NCBI GenBank assembly: GCA_022650895.1
Contig: JALCQC010000003.1
Span: 112,052-176,051 of the forward strand
Length of the DNA: 64,000 nt
Origin: Bifidobacteriaceae bacterium
Lineage (GTDB): Bacteria > Actinomycetota > Actinomycetes > Actinomycetales > Bifidobacteriaceae
Direction: 5' to 3'
The notes below the pieces were generated by a model that saw only the letters and a program-made list of their open reading frames with translations, had not been told where the DNA came from and searched no databases. Within the stretch, counting starts at the first letter, position 1. Every line of letters begins with the position of its first letter. Below are positions 42,659 to 51,420 of this stretch, piece by piece. A program made the translations under genes and the position numbers.

Positions 42659-44125
42659 TCAGACCCAACCGTCCTGTGAACGATTCGTTTTCTCACCAAC
42701 GAGCATGTTGGTAATCCGCTGAAGATCTTCCTGCGAGGAGAAGGTGATCTCAATCTTTCCCTTCTTCTCATCTCCGCGGATAGTTACCTTGGTATCGAAA
42801 TGATCTTCAAGCTTTTGCGGTAGTTCAGACGATGCCCAGAAAGTCGACTTCTTGCGCGGTCTCTTCGTGTTCATCTCCGTCGTGCCGTGTTGAAGAGCAA
42901 CAATTTCCTCGGTTGAGCGCACGGAAAGACCCTCTGCAACGATGCGTGTCGCCAAATCGAGCATCTGCTTTTCCGAATCAAGTCCAAGAAGTGCACGCGC
43001 ATGACCTGCCGAAAGTACACCCGAGGCCACACGTTTCTGTACGGAGCCAGGAAGCTGCAGGAGTCGCAAAGTGTTTGCGATCTGCGGTCTGGATTTGGAA
43101 ACAGACTGCGAAAGCTGCGCCTGTGTTAGGCCGAACTCCGTGATCATCTGCTGATAGGCCGCAGCTTCTTCAAGAGGATTCAGCTGAACACGATGAAGAT
43201 TCTCAAGCAAGGCATCGCGAAGCATCACGGAATCTTCCGTCGTCTTCACGATGGCAGGAATGGTCGTCTTCCCTGCGAGCTTGCTCGCCCTCAGCCTGCG
43301 TTCACCCATAATCAGCTCATAGCTAGCCGAAGAGTTCTTCCCTTCAACTTTTGCCTCGGCAGAGGTTGGGTTGGCGACCTCTTGCGAGGTCTCGCTCCTA
43401 GAACTTTCAGAACCTGTTGCTGAATGGACTGCAACCCGACGCACAACGATGGGCTGCAGGACACCGACTTCTTTGATGGAGTCCGAGAGCTCCTGCAATT
43501 CATCTTCCCCAAAGACGCTGCGTGGCTGAAACTCGTTAGGCTCAATGTCATCAATATTGAGCTCAGCGAGGTACGCGCCCTTCACTTCTTTCAGTTGCGG
43601 CGCGGCCTCTCCTTGAGGAGTGCCACCATCCTTCGCTGAAGTTTGAGATGTCTCAGCACTCTGCTCTGTCTTTGTGGAAACTTTCCCCGTTTTCCCCGCA
43701 TTCACGTTCCCGGCATTCACACCATCGGAATCGGGATGAACAGAGTCAGACTGTTGCTGCGAGACCGAAGAAGCGGACGTTTCACGTGAAACATTACGTT
43801 CCTGAGAGTGTGCAACCTCCCGCGTATTGGAGAAGAACATGTCACTGGGATGAGCGATGGAACTCCAGTCCGGAATGGGCATGCGGGAATCTGTGACAGC
43901 CTTCGCTGCACCACGCGTATTTTTCCCGGTCTGTGCAACCTTCTTCGCGGATTTCTTCGAAACCGCCTTCGGGCTCTGAACCTTCTTCTCCGCCGCCGAC
44001 TTCTTCTGTGCGGTTTCTTCTGCTTCTGCCTGCGCCTCGAGATCGAGCAACGTATTGGGCGCTTTCTCCTCAGGAATCGTCGGGAACAGCGCTCCGAGCC
44101 CCTTACCAAGCCTCGACTTTGCCAT
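42659..44125 (-). CDS. parB: Chromosome-partitioning protein ParB
   Basis: DNA-binding CTPase clamp of 488 residues that loads at parS and spreads. ATG 44125 is used (GGAG five bases before; a GTG two codons upstream also possible). After a conserved N-terminal tip (RLGKGLGALFP) comes an unusually long Ala/Lys/Ser-rich extension to about residue 185. The core then shows IDDIEPNEFQPR, the CTP-binding GERRLRASKLAG and ENLHRVQLNPLEEA, the HTH (LTQAQLSQSVSKSRPQIANTL) and a C-terminal dimer domain. About 38 Ser/Glu-rich residues (about 233-268) are inserted between PIVVRR and YELIMGERR, inside the CTP-binding domain. It lies downstream of parA on the same strand. Confidence 0.95.
   Translation of the reverse strand: MAKSRLGKGLGALFPTIPEEKAPNTLLDLEAQAEAEETAQKKSAAEKKVQSPKAVSKKSAKKVAQTGKNTRGAAKAVTDSRMPIPDWSSIAHPSDMFFSNTREVAHSQERNVSRETSASSVSQQQSDSVHPDSDGVNAGNVNAGKTGKVSTKTEQSAETSQTSAKDGGTPQGEAAPQLKEVKGAYLAELNIDDIEPNEFQPRSVFGEDELQELSDSIKEVGVLQPIVVRRVAVHSATGSESSRSETSQEVANPTSAEAKVEGKNSSASYELIMGERRLRASKLAGKTTIPAIVKTTEDSVMLRDALLENLHRVQLNPLEEAAAYQQMITEFGLTQAQLSQSVSKSRPQIANTLRLLQLPGSVQKRVASGVLSAGHARALLGLDSEKQMLDLATRIVAEGLSVRSTEEIVALQHGTTEMNTKRPRKKSTFWASSELPQKLEDHFDTKVTIRGDEKKGKIEITFSSQEDLQRITNMLVGEKTNRSQDGWV
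43778..43793. other. parS site 5, one mismatch (inside parB)
   Basis: CGTTTCACGTGAAACA, differing from consensus only at the first base. It is inside parB, read as Val-Ser-Arg-Glu-Thr in the N-terminal extension (RNVSRETSAS). Confidence 0.88.
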
Positions 44126-44272
44126 CTTCACTCCATATCGTCGTCATCACGGAACAGAACACAAGCACAACACATGTAAAAACTACACTCACTGATTATC
44201 CGGAGAGAAATTCCCCTCATAAACAGCGAAAGGCACCGCCACAGTTATTTACTATCTACCTTTATCCACTCG

Positions 44273-45262
44273 CTACGCTTTCCCGACCTTCTCATATTCA
44301 CTCCGTTTCACAGGAGCTCCTCTCCGAGCAATCTCAAGCGCCGCCTCACGATAGGCGATGGCACCAGAGGACTTCCCGTCATAAGCAATGATTGACTGTG
44401 CGAAGCTTGGTGCTTCGGAGATTCTCACCGCTCGAGGAATCGTCGCTTTCAGGAGAATCGAGGGGTAATGCCTCTGAACCTCTTCATAGACCTCTCGGCT
44501 GAGGGAAGTGCGCCGATCGTACATCGTTACCAACATCATCGAAATTTCAAGGTCCGGATTGAAGCTCGACTGCACAAGCTGAATCGTCTTCAGCAGTTGG
44601 CCCAGACCCTCAAGCGCATAATATTCTGCCTGAATCGGTATCAGTACTTCCTCTGCCACTTTCAAAGCATTCAAAACGAGGAGACCCAGGCTTGGCGCGC
44701 AGTCAATAAAGATGTAATCGTATTTTTTACGAGTTGTTGAGAGGTACTCGTCCAAGGCGTTTTTCAGCAGATCGGTCCGGTTCGGCAATGTCGAAATCTC
44801 AAGTTCGGCACCACTCAAATCAATATTCGACGGAACCACGTCAAGCGTTTTGAAATCTGGACATACCTGGATAACCTCTTCGATTCCTTGCCGCCCTTCA
44901 ATGACGTCATAGACAGAAGGTGTGTCGCCAGAATGCTCAATTCCCAGCGCCGTGGAGGCATTTCCCTGTGGATCCATATCCAGAACGAGCACCTTCATAC
45001 CGGCCTCGGCAAATGCCGAAGACAGATTGACGGCCGTGGTGGTCTTCCCTACCCCACCCTTTTGATTTGCCACCGCGATAATGCGGGTACGACGCGGACG
45101 GGGAAACTTCACGGAAGAAACCTTCTGCATCCTCTCTGACTCGTCAAAGAGGTCTGCACCCAGGGAGCTGTTTGAATCACCAAAAATGCGACGAAGAACT
45201 TCGTTCGCAGATTCGATACTCTCTGAGGGAGTGCTCGATGTTTCACGTGAAACACTTGCCAC
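44273..45262 (-). CDS. parA: Chromosome-partitioning ATPase ParA (Soj)
   Basis: ATPase of 329 residues that positions ParB-parS complexes. The deviant Walker A is KGGVGKTTTAVNLSSA (from about residue 69), the Walker A' aspartates lie in VLDMDPQGNAST, and Walker B is DYIFIDCAPSLG. The start is GTG 45262 with GGAGG upstream. The first 60 residues are an extension before the ATPase fold, and its third codon onward is a parS site (SVSRETS). The gene is followed by parB after 147 bases. Confidence 0.95.
   Translation of the reverse strand: MASVSRETSSTPSESIESANEVLRRIFGDSNSSLGADLFDESERMQKVSSVKFPRPRRTRIIAVANQKGGVGKTTTAVNLSSAFAEAGMKVLVLDMDPQGNASTALGIEHSGDTPSVYDVIEGRQGIEEVIQVCPDFKTLDVVPSNIDLSGAELEISTLPNRTDLLKNALDEYLSTTRKKYDYIFIDCAPSLGLLVLNALKVAEEVLIPIQAEYYALEGLGQLLKTIQLVQSSFNPDLEISMMLVTMYDRRTSLSREVYEEVQRHYPSILLKATIPRAVRISEAPSFAQSIIAYDGKSSGAIAYREAALEIARRGAPVKRSEYEKVGKA
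45239..45254. other. parS centromere site 6 (start of parA)
   Basis: Perfect TGTTTCACGTGAAACA beginning three codons into parA, read as Val-Ser-Arg-Glu-Thr. Its position over the translation start would let ParB bound here affect parA expression; that is inference. Confidence 0.94.
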
Positions 45263-45391
45263 GGGAATCCTCCATAACTAATCGACTTCACACTAGTGTC
45301 CCGAGAATCGTGGACAAGGAACGCTGTGAAACACCGGTTATGCACACAGGTGGAAAACAAAACAAGCCCTTGTCACACACCAACCACGGAA

Positions 45392-46159
45392 CTAACGTTT
45401 ACGAATCGTCACCACGTAGGTTGACTCAAGTCCCTCACCGACAGGAGCTTCATGCACCTGGGGAGACACCCCATGCTCTTTGCGGATCTCTTTCGCAGCC
45501 TTGTCGATCTCCGTCTGCGCAGAACGCCCCTTCAACGCCACAAAGGTCCCGCCCGACTTTAGCAAAGGAAGCATCCAATGTGACAATTTTGTCATCGGAG
45601 CGACAGCTCTACATGTCACGGCATCAAAATAACGAGCCCCGATCACTTCTTCGGCTCGTGCGCGAATGACCGTGACGTTGTCAAGCGCAAGGTCCTTCAC
45701 CACCTCATCAAGCCACTCGACGCGGCGTTCCATGGTCTCGATGAGAGAGAAAGATACCGAGGGAAACATTGCCGCAAGAACGATCCCCGGGAAACCTGCT
45801 CCCGAACCGATGTCAGCCACCGAATAAGTGCTGGCTTTGGAATCGCTCAGCAGCTTCTCGATGAAGGGAGCAAGCGCCGCCGAATTAAGGATGTGGCGTT
45901 CCCACAGGCGCGGAAGTTCGCGGGGGCCTATTAGCCCACGCAACTCTCCCTCTTCTTGCAGTTTCCCGTGAAACATTTCCATCTTCGGCAATGCCTCGCC
46001 CAAAACATCACGAAGCAGCGGAGAACCGTCAAGCTCATCCTTCACAGGCGCAGTAGACCCAGCAGACGTGGAAGTACCCACAGCAGCTGTTGCAGTGACT
46101 CCGTGGTTATGCCGCGACTCTTGGGATTCTTGTGACTCTTCTGGTTCTTGAGGCATCAT
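45392..46159 (-). CDS. rsmG: 16S rRNA (guanine527-N7)-methyltransferase RsmG (GidB)
   Basis: SAM-dependent methyltransferase of 255 residues acting on G527 of 16S rRNA. The N-terminal 45 residues are a Gln/Glu/Ser/Thr-rich extension; then come RELPRLWERHILNSAAL and the SAM motif VADIGSGAGFPGIVLA. ATG 46159 follows the jag stop directly (TAAATG). A degenerate parS (45960-45975) lies within it, read as MFHGKL. It is the last gene of the rpmH-rnpA-yidD-yidC-jag-rsmG block. Confidence 0.93.
   Translation of the reverse strand: MMPQEPEESQESQESRHNHGVTATAAVGTSTSAGSTAPVKDELDGSPLLRDVLGEALPKMEMFHGKLQEEGELRGLIGPRELPRLWERHILNSAALAPFIEKLLSDSKASTYSVADIGSGAGFPGIVLAAMFPSVSFSLIETMERRVEWLDEVVKDLALDNVTVIRARAEEVIGARYFDAVTCRAVAPMTKLSHWMLPLLKSGGTFVALKGRSAQTEIDKAAKEIRKEHGVSPQVHEAPVGEGLESTYVVTIRKR
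45960..45975. other. Degenerate parS-like sequence inside rsmG
   Basis: AGTTTCCCGTGAAACA, two mismatches from the parS consensus. Possibly a decayed or weak ParB site. Confidence 0.4.
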
Positions 46160-46948
46160 TTATTCTTCCGAAGCCTCGTCTTCGTCGGAATCAGTGTCTG
46201 CATCGTCTTCGGCGCCAGTGTCAGCGTCTACATCATCGAGATCGTCCTCATCAACATCATCAACATCATCAACATCATCAACATCATCAACATCATCGAT
46301 GTCGTCGTCCACGACATCCTCATCCGTCTCGTCTGCATCATCGGCAGCCGAATCGTCGGCTGTGCTGAGATCAGCGGTATCTAGAGTGTCGGTGTCACGA
46401 ACCTCATCATCGCCCTCGTCCGCAATCTCTTCCTCGTCTTCGGCAGCCGCACTCGCGGATGCCTTGAGGTAGATGGTGACGTAGCGATGCGGTTCTTCTC
46501 CATGAGAGCGAGATTTCAAACCCTCATCACGAACGACGTCATGCACGATCTTACGTTCGAAGGAATTCATGGGGTCGAGGTCTTCTGGTTCGCCACTTTC
46601 GCGAACATCCTCAATGGCATCGAGAGCCAGCTTGCGCAACCCTTCGCGCTGCTTCTTGATGTACCCATCAACATCGAGAAGAAGGTGGGACCGCTCCCCT
46701 GTCTTCTCTTGGACAGCCAGACGCGTCAGGCGCTGTAAGGCCTCGACGACCTCCCCGTTCTTGCCGGTGAGGTGCTTGATGTCGGTGTCATCGTCGGCCA
46801 CGATCTGCACGACAGCGCGACCATTGCGAACACCCATCTCGATGTCGCCTTCATAGTCGAGGATATCCAGGAATCCCTCGAGATAGTCAGCGGCAATATC
46901 TGCCTCATCATTCAACTGCTCAACTGTCGGCTGCTCATGATCTGACAT
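46160..46948 (-). CDS. jag: Jag/KhpB RNA-binding protein (KH-R3H) with acidic tail
   Basis: RNA-binding protein of 262 residues. The KH domain contains LTGKNGEVVEALQRL (about residues 80-94) and the R3H domain SFERKIVHDVV...SRSHGEEPHRYV (about 128-155). The last 90 residues are almost entirely Asp, Glu, Val, Ala and Ser, including a run of DDV triplets encoded by a 9-bp tandem repeat. No Jag_N domain is present, as usual in actinobacteria. It follows yidC by 85 bases and is coupled to rsmG. Confidence 0.92.
   Translation of the reverse strand: MSDHEQPTVEQLNDEADIAADYLEGFLDILDYEGDIEMGVRNGRAVVQIVADDDTDIKHLTGKNGEVVEALQRLTRLAVQEKTGERSHLLLDVDGYIKKQREGLRKLALDAIEDVRESGEPEDLDPMNSFERKIVHDVVRDEGLKSRSHGEEPHRYVTIYLKASASAAAEDEEEIADEGDDEVRDTDTLDTADLSTADDSAADDADETDEDVVDDDIDDVDDVDDVDDVDDVDEDDLDDVDADTGAEDDADTDSDEDEASEE
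46248..46297. repeat. 9-bp tandem repeat within jag
   Basis: Five to six copies of ATCATCAAC (plus strand), coding for Asp-Asp-Val triplets on the minus strand. The 9-bp unit keeps the frame whatever the copy number. Confidence 0.9.
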
Positions 46949-47033
46949 GTTCGCTCCTTAAGCTTTGTGCGGGCGTCGTTGCCGCTGTCTACGCATACTG
47001 GTTGTTAGTCTAATTGCGCCACGCAACAAGTGC

Positions 47034-48014
47034 TTACTTCTTCTTGCGCTTTTTACGAACGGGCTGTGCACGCTGATACGAACCGTGGGAGGCACGCTTC
47101 TCTGCCTCTTCCTTCGCTTTCTGAAGCTGCTCCTCTTCGATGGAAGGCAGTCCCTCGCGACGGCGGCGAGCCTCTTCGCGTTCACGATCGCGCTTTTCCT
47201 TCTGCTCGTGCGCAGGAGAACCCGGGGTCGGGAACATGTGGACCTGCCACATCGACTGCCCGAGTGTCCAAAGGTTGTTTGTGAGCCAGTAGAGCAGCAC
47301 GCCGAAAGGCATCACGATGCCGGAGAAGATGTACATGACCGGGAAAACGTACGCCATGATCTGCTGAGTCCGGTACTGGGTACCCTGCATGGAAGCGCGC
47401 GGCAGATTGCGACGGGTGTTGTGGAACTGCATGTAGAACATGGTCAGACACATGAGGGCCACAAAAATTCCGATAGTTATTTTGCCGCCACCGGAGACGG
47501 TGCTGAACATGTCGGAGAGCTTCACATTGATGAAGACCGTGTTCTCAATCTCTCCAGCAACCTCTTTCGTGAAGGCGCCGATGGGACTGCTCTTACCATT
47601 CGCGATGGTCGTGATGGAACGCAGGACGTTGAAAAGCGAGAAGAACACTGGCATCTGTATGACAGACGGCAGGCAGGAGCCCATGGGGTTGGTGTGATTA
47701 TCCTGGTACAGCTTCATGGTCTCGCGCTGCATTGCTTCTTTCGAAGCCGCATCCGTTTTGCCCTTATACTTGCGCTGGATACGCATCATTTCGGGCTGGA
47801 TTGCCTGCATGTTGCGCATTGAATGCATCTGGCGCAGAAAGAGCGGGAAAATACAGGCGCGCACAAAGAACGTCAGGAAGATGATGCTGAGGCACCACGC
47901 AAAACCCGGGCCATCTTTCATTCCGAAGAAGACGAAAACGGAGTGGAAGAAATACATCACCCATGAAATCAGCCACTCAAGTGGGTAGAAGATGGAATAA
48001 AACGCTTGCATCAT
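47034..48014 (-). CDS. yidC: Membrane protein insertase YidC
   Basis: Five-helix insertase of 326 residues (no large N-terminal periplasmic domain, as in Gram-positives). It has an N-terminal reentrant segment (FYPLEWLISWVMYFFHSVF), the substrate-groove arginine in FLTFFVRACIFPLFLRQ, the cytoplasmic hairpin MQAIQPEMMRIQRKYKGK, GSCLPSVIQMPVFFSLF, and a long basic C-terminal tail ending RKKRKKK that can touch ribosomes. ATG 48014 overlaps the yidD stop by four bases (ATGA); a second ATG follows immediately. Confidence 0.94.
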   Translation of the reverse strand: MMQAFYSIFYPLEWLISWVMYFFHSVFVFFGMKDGPGFAWCLSIIFLTFFVRACIFPLFLRQMHSMRNMQAIQPEMMRIQRKYKGKTDAASKEAMQRETMKLYQDNHTNPMGSCLPSVIQMPVFFSLFNVLRSITTIANGKSSPIGAFTKEVAGEIENTVFINVKLSDMFSTVSGGGKITIGIFVALMCLTMFYMQFHNTRRNLPRASMQGTQYRTQQIMAYVFPVMYIFSGIVMPFGVLLYWLTNNLWTLGQSMWQVHMFPTPGSPAHEQKEKRDREREEARRRREGLPSIEEEQLQKAKEEAEKRASHGSYQRAQPVRKKRKKK

Positions 48015-48355
48015 GATGCGAACTCCTGGCGTGAGGTGTCAATGGGTGAATGATCGTGCGCTGAAAATGGCAACGGTGTTATCCGTGGTTCTTCATGTGC
48101 TGATGACCACGAGAAACGATAGAAAAGCGAGAATTTCTGAGGAACGTCATCAATGCCGCCATCAACCCACGGCTGGCATCTCAACAGGCGCAGTATGCCG
48201 AGCACTCCCCCACGCAGAAAACCGAAACGGGAAATAGCGGTGGCCATATAGCTTGAGCAGGTGGGGTAATACTTGCATCGCGCAGGGAAAAGCGGAGAAA
48301 TCTTCCGTTGATAAAAAGCAATAAGGCGCAATGAGAGGGAGGTATGCGTACGCAT
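48011..48355 (-). CDS. yidD: Membrane protein insertion efficiency factor YidD
   Basis: Small amphipathic protein of 114 residues associated with YidC. The core FYQRKISPLFPARCKYYPTC and its Cys-containing SSYMATAISRFG are diagnostic. ATG 48355 is one base after the rnpA stop; the frame is open 44 codons further into rnpA, but that portion is not family-like. The 45-residue tail is longer than in short YidD proteins. Confidence 0.92.
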   Translation of the reverse strand: MRTHTSLSLRLIAFYQRKISPLFPARCKYYPTCSSYMATAISRFGFLRGGVLGILRLLRCQPWVDGGIDDVPQKFSLFYRFSWSSAHEEPRITPLPFSAHDHSPIDTSRQEFAS

Positions 48356-48356
48356 G

Positions 48357-48803
48357 TTACTTATCCCCGTTCTGCGCCTGTGCCGATAAAGAACTTTTCT
48401 GATCACGCTGCGAAATCTTTGTAAAGAGCTTACTGACCTGGGCGTCAAGAGAGTCAAAATCCGCTTTCGCAGCGCTGGGTCGCGCACGCAGAATCACGTC
48501 GCATCCTTGCGGAAGGACTCCTTGATGACGCTGCGCCAGTACCCTGAAGCGGCGCTTGACCTTATTTCTCGCCACGGCGTTTCCAACAGCTTTGGAAACG
48601 GCCAAGCCAAGCCGAGAAGAAGGAGCGGGAGCTACCGATCCTTCACTTCCCTCACTGGGCTGCTGATAGGTCTGAGGTGAAAAATGGGCATAAAGAACGC
48701 GCTGATGTGGCAAAGCATAGTGCGCCACGATATCAGCGCTCGTAACTCTGTTTCGCAGACGTAGAACACCTACGAATTCAGAATGATTCATTAATCTGTC
48801 CAC
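48357..48803 (-). CDS. rnpA: Ribonuclease P protein component RnpA
   Basis: Protein subunit of RNase P, 148 residues. GTG 48803 is chosen because the family N-terminus [15 protein letters not shown] begins there; the frame is open 26 codons upstream into rpmH. The RNR motif is [15 protein letters not shown], flanked by [11 protein letters not shown] and the later [14 protein letters not shown]. The tail is Ser/Gln-rich. It starts 16 bases after the rpmH stop. Confidence 0.93.
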   Translation of the reverse strand: MDRLMNHSEFVGVLRLRNRVTSADIVAHYALPHQRVLYAHFSPQTYQQPSEGSEGSVAPAPSSRLGLAVSKAVGNAVARNKVKRRFRVLAQRHQGVLPQGCDVILRARPSAAKADFDSLDAQVSKLFTKISQRDQKSSLSAQAQNGDK

Positions 48804-48819
48804 CTGGAGACCGGTGGCA

Positions 48820-48954
48820 TCAGGCAGACAGAGACTTACGGCCCTTGGCACGACGGCGGTTGATGGTTGCGCGCCCTGCACGCGTACGCATGCGAAGACG
48901 GAATCCGTGCTTCATGTGACGACGGCGGTTGTTCGGCTGGAATGTTCTCTTCAT
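48820..48954 (-). CDS. rpmH: Ribosomal protein L34
   Basis: A 44-residue ribosomal protein read on the minus strand from ATG 48954 to TGA 48820: [18 protein letters not shown] at the start, [19 protein letters not shown] in the middle, ending SLSA. Sequence and length match L34 exactly. It is first gene of the rpmH-rnpA-yidD-yidC-jag-rsmG block, divergent from dnaA. Confidence 0.98.
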   Translation of the reverse strand: MKRTFQPNNRRRHMKHGFRLRMRTRAGRATINRRRAKGRKSLSA

Positions 48955-49087
48955 ATCACGTGCTCCCGTTTTTGGCCATGGGTATCCATGACTCCTCATG
49001 AGTCAAGCCCTACTAAACTACACACTTTGGACGCTAGAGTCAAAGCCGACTGGCCAAATATCTACAAAACCGTGCATTTCCAAGGAC

Positions 49088-49176
49088 TTATCCACATAAA
49101 TCACACGCGTGTTATTCACAAATTACATTGATGTTATTCACATTTAAGTAATTCCAACGGGGGAGCCTGTGGATAA
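49088..49176. other. DnaA-box cluster upstream of dnaA (rpmH-dnaA intergenic)
   Basis: Perfect boxes TTATCCACA (49088-49096) and its complement TGTGGATAA (49168-49176), plus two copies of TTATTCACA (49112-49120 and 49134-49142). The 282-base gap also carries the divergent rpmH and dnaA promoters, so the boxes may mediate dnaA autoregulation and/or form part of a bipartite origin. Confidence 0.75.
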
Positions 49177-49236
49177 CTTGTCTCCGCTGACGTATACAAA
49201 TGAAGTTTATTCTTCAACGTTTCCAAGGGAGAGAAA

Positions 49237-51021
49237 ATGAGTGATCAGCTGACCGATTCTCAGTCAGAGGCATCGGCATTGTGGAACAGTGCTTACGCTC
49301 TGATGACACAGAATCCACAGCTGAGCATCCGCGATCGCAGCATTCTCAAAGACATCACTCCTGCAATGGTTTTCGACTCGATGATCGTACTGGTCGCGCC
49401 GAACGACTACACAAGGATCGCCATCGAGAATCAGCTCGATGAACCCGTTCAGTCAGCATTGACGCAGGCAGCGGGACGCTCCATGAGCTTCGTCATCAAG
49501 ATCCGCTCAAATAGAACCCCTTCACATCCGGCCCCGGCGACCGCACCCTCCACCAGGCATATTTCCACGCCTCCAGCGACGACGTCTCAACAGCAAACGA
49601 CCGCAGCTTCGTCCGCACACGATTCACAGCAATCAACAACGTCGCCAGCGCCGCAAGAAGCATCAGCGCCGTGGGGGAGCAACCCGTCTGAGTCTGGGCC
49701 AGTTTCTCACGAGAGCTCAGAGGCCGCGCGCAAAGTGTCGGTTGACACAGGAACCCCCGATACACGAACTTCAGACACACGAACTCCAGACGCGCACAAC
49801 CAGCCGTCCGAGCACATGACGCATGCCACTCAGGATGTGTTACAAGGTTTTGGCAACATCGGCGATGACAGCCTTCTGCCGAGTAAGCGCCGACCGGCAG
49901 CAGCAAAAAATCATACTGCAGGAAGCGCCCACGGCAGGCAGCAGAAGGAAATTGCCTTCCACCGCGATGAAAAGTCCCACCTCAACAAGGACGCGACCTT
50001 CGATAATTTCGTGCCGGGAGAATCAAACCGTTTCGCCAGGGCAGCGGCCTTTGCCGTATCGGAAGCACCGGGAAACTCATACAATCCGCTCTTCATCTAC
50101 GGCGGCTCCGGTCTGGGCAAGACCCACCTTCTCAATGCCATCGGCAACTACGCCCTGAATTTGTACCCCGACCTTAAGGTCCGCTACGTCAACTCAGAGG
50201 AATTCACCAACGAATTTATCAACGCGGTGAAGGAGGGTGCGGGTTCCGATGGCCAAATCACAGAATTCAACCGGCGCTACCGCGAAGTTGACCTGCTGCT
50301 GATCGACGATATTCAGTTTCTCGGTGGAAAAACCGAGACAGTCAACACCTTCTTCCACACCTTTAACGCGCTGTACAACGCCAATAAGCAGATTGTGGTG
50401 GCGTCCGATGTGTCTCCAAAACTATTGCAGGGCTTTGAGCAGCGACTCATTTCGCGATTTGAAATGGGACTTACCGTTGACGTGCAACCGCCGAATCAGG
50501 AGACCCGAATCGCGATTCTTCGGATGAAGGCCTCGACGAGCAAGTTGAAGATGGATGTCCCTATGGAGGTCCTCGATCTCATCGCGCAACAGGTCACTGA
50601 CAATATTCGTGAGCTTGAGGGAGCGCTGACGCGAGTCGTCGCCATGGCAAGCCTCAACAAGCAGCCTGTGACAACGGCTCTCGCTGAGCAGACACTACAG
50701 GACTATTTCGTTTCGGACGTACAGGTAACACCCACCGACATCATTTCCCAGACTGCCGCTTACTTCCAGCTGACTTTTGATGATCTCGTCAGTGCTCGCC
50801 GCTCCAAGAATATTGCTCTCGCACGTCAGGTCGCAATGTACATCTGCCGAGAAATGACAGGGCTGTCCTTGACAAGTATCGGTGAGATTTTCGGCGGCCG
50901 TGATCATACGACCGTCATTCACGCATATCAGAAGATTTCTTCCGAGATGTCGGAAAAGCGCGAGGTCTACAACTACGTCAATGAACTGACCTCCAAGCTG
51001 AAGCAGCGGATCGAAAAATAA
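49237..51021 (+). CDS. dnaA: Chromosomal replication initiator DnaA
   Basis: Initiator ATPase of 594 residues; AAGGGAGAG precedes ATG 49237. Domain I (1 to about 90) interacts with helicase loader partners. Domain II (about 90-245) is long, Ser/Thr/Pro/Gln-rich and poorly structured. The AAA+ domain has Walker [16 protein letters not shown] (from about residue 290) and Walker [13 protein letters not shown]. The C-terminal DNA-binding domain carries the DnaA signature [14 protein letters not shown]. DnaA boxes lie on both sides. Confidence 0.98.
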   Translation: MSDQLTDSQSEASALWNSAYALMTQNPQLSIRDRSILKDITPAMVFDSMIVLVAPNDYTRIAIENQLDEPVQSALTQAAGRSMSFVIKIRSNRTPSHPAPATAPSTRHISTPPATTSQQQTTAASSAHDSQQSTTSPAPQEASAPWGSNPSESGPVSHESSEAARKVSVDTGTPDTRTSDTRTPDAHNQPSEHMTHATQDVLQGFGNIGDDSLLPSKRRPAAAKNHTAGSAHGRQQKEIAFHRDEKSHLNKDATFDNFVPGESNRFARAAAFAVSEAPGNSYNPLFIYGGSGLGKTHLLNAIGNYALNLYPDLKVRYVNSEEFTNEFINAVKEGAGSDGQITEFNRRYREVDLLLIDDIQFLGGKTETVNTFFHTFNALYNANKQIVVASDVSPKLLQGFEQRLISRFEMGLTVDVQPPNQETRIAILRMKASTSKLKMDVPMEVLDLIAQQVTDNIRELEGALTRVVAMASLNKQPVTTALAEQTLQDYFVSDVQVTPTDIISQTAAYFQLTFDDLVSARRSKNIALARQVAMYICREMTGLSLTSIGEIFGGRDHTTVIHAYQKISSEMSEKREVYNYVNELTSKLKQRIEK

Positions 51022-51420
51022 AAAATTCACCTTGAGGTGGAGATCCGTAAGAAAAGTTATCCACATACTTATCCACATGAATAGGGAACTTCGGTGCATA
51101 ACACGTATTTTTCTGTGGATGAAGTGTTGAAGCAGTGTGGTCGACACACCTTGAAATGTGGATAATTTCAATGACCTCGCGACGGCTGTGGATAACTGCG
51201 CGACTTATCCACAATCGTTCTTCAAGTTATCCACAATTGTGGATTGCTGCTGTGCGCTGCAAATAGGCGCGTCCACCGAGTTATGCACATATTCACAGCC
51301 CCTATAACGATGACTAATTGAAAACTTACTAAATCAGTCGTCACCTTTTTAGGCTTTGGAGGATGTGAGTCGAGTTCGAGCGCGAACAGTAGACTTGAGA
51401 ACACAGAAAGTGAGGAATTA
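51022..51420. other. Putative origin of replication oriC (dnaA-dnaN intergenic)
   Basis: A gene-free 399-base region with six perfect DnaA boxes: TTATCCACA at 51057, 51069, 51205 and 51227, and TGTGGATAA at 51157 and 51187. Near-matches begin at 51114 (TGTGGATGA), 51239 (TGTGGATTG) and 51281 (TTATGCACA). AT-rich sequence follows to dnaN (51290-51420), a candidate unwinding zone. The 51227/51239 pair forms an inverted box dyad around AATT. Confidence 0.88.
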
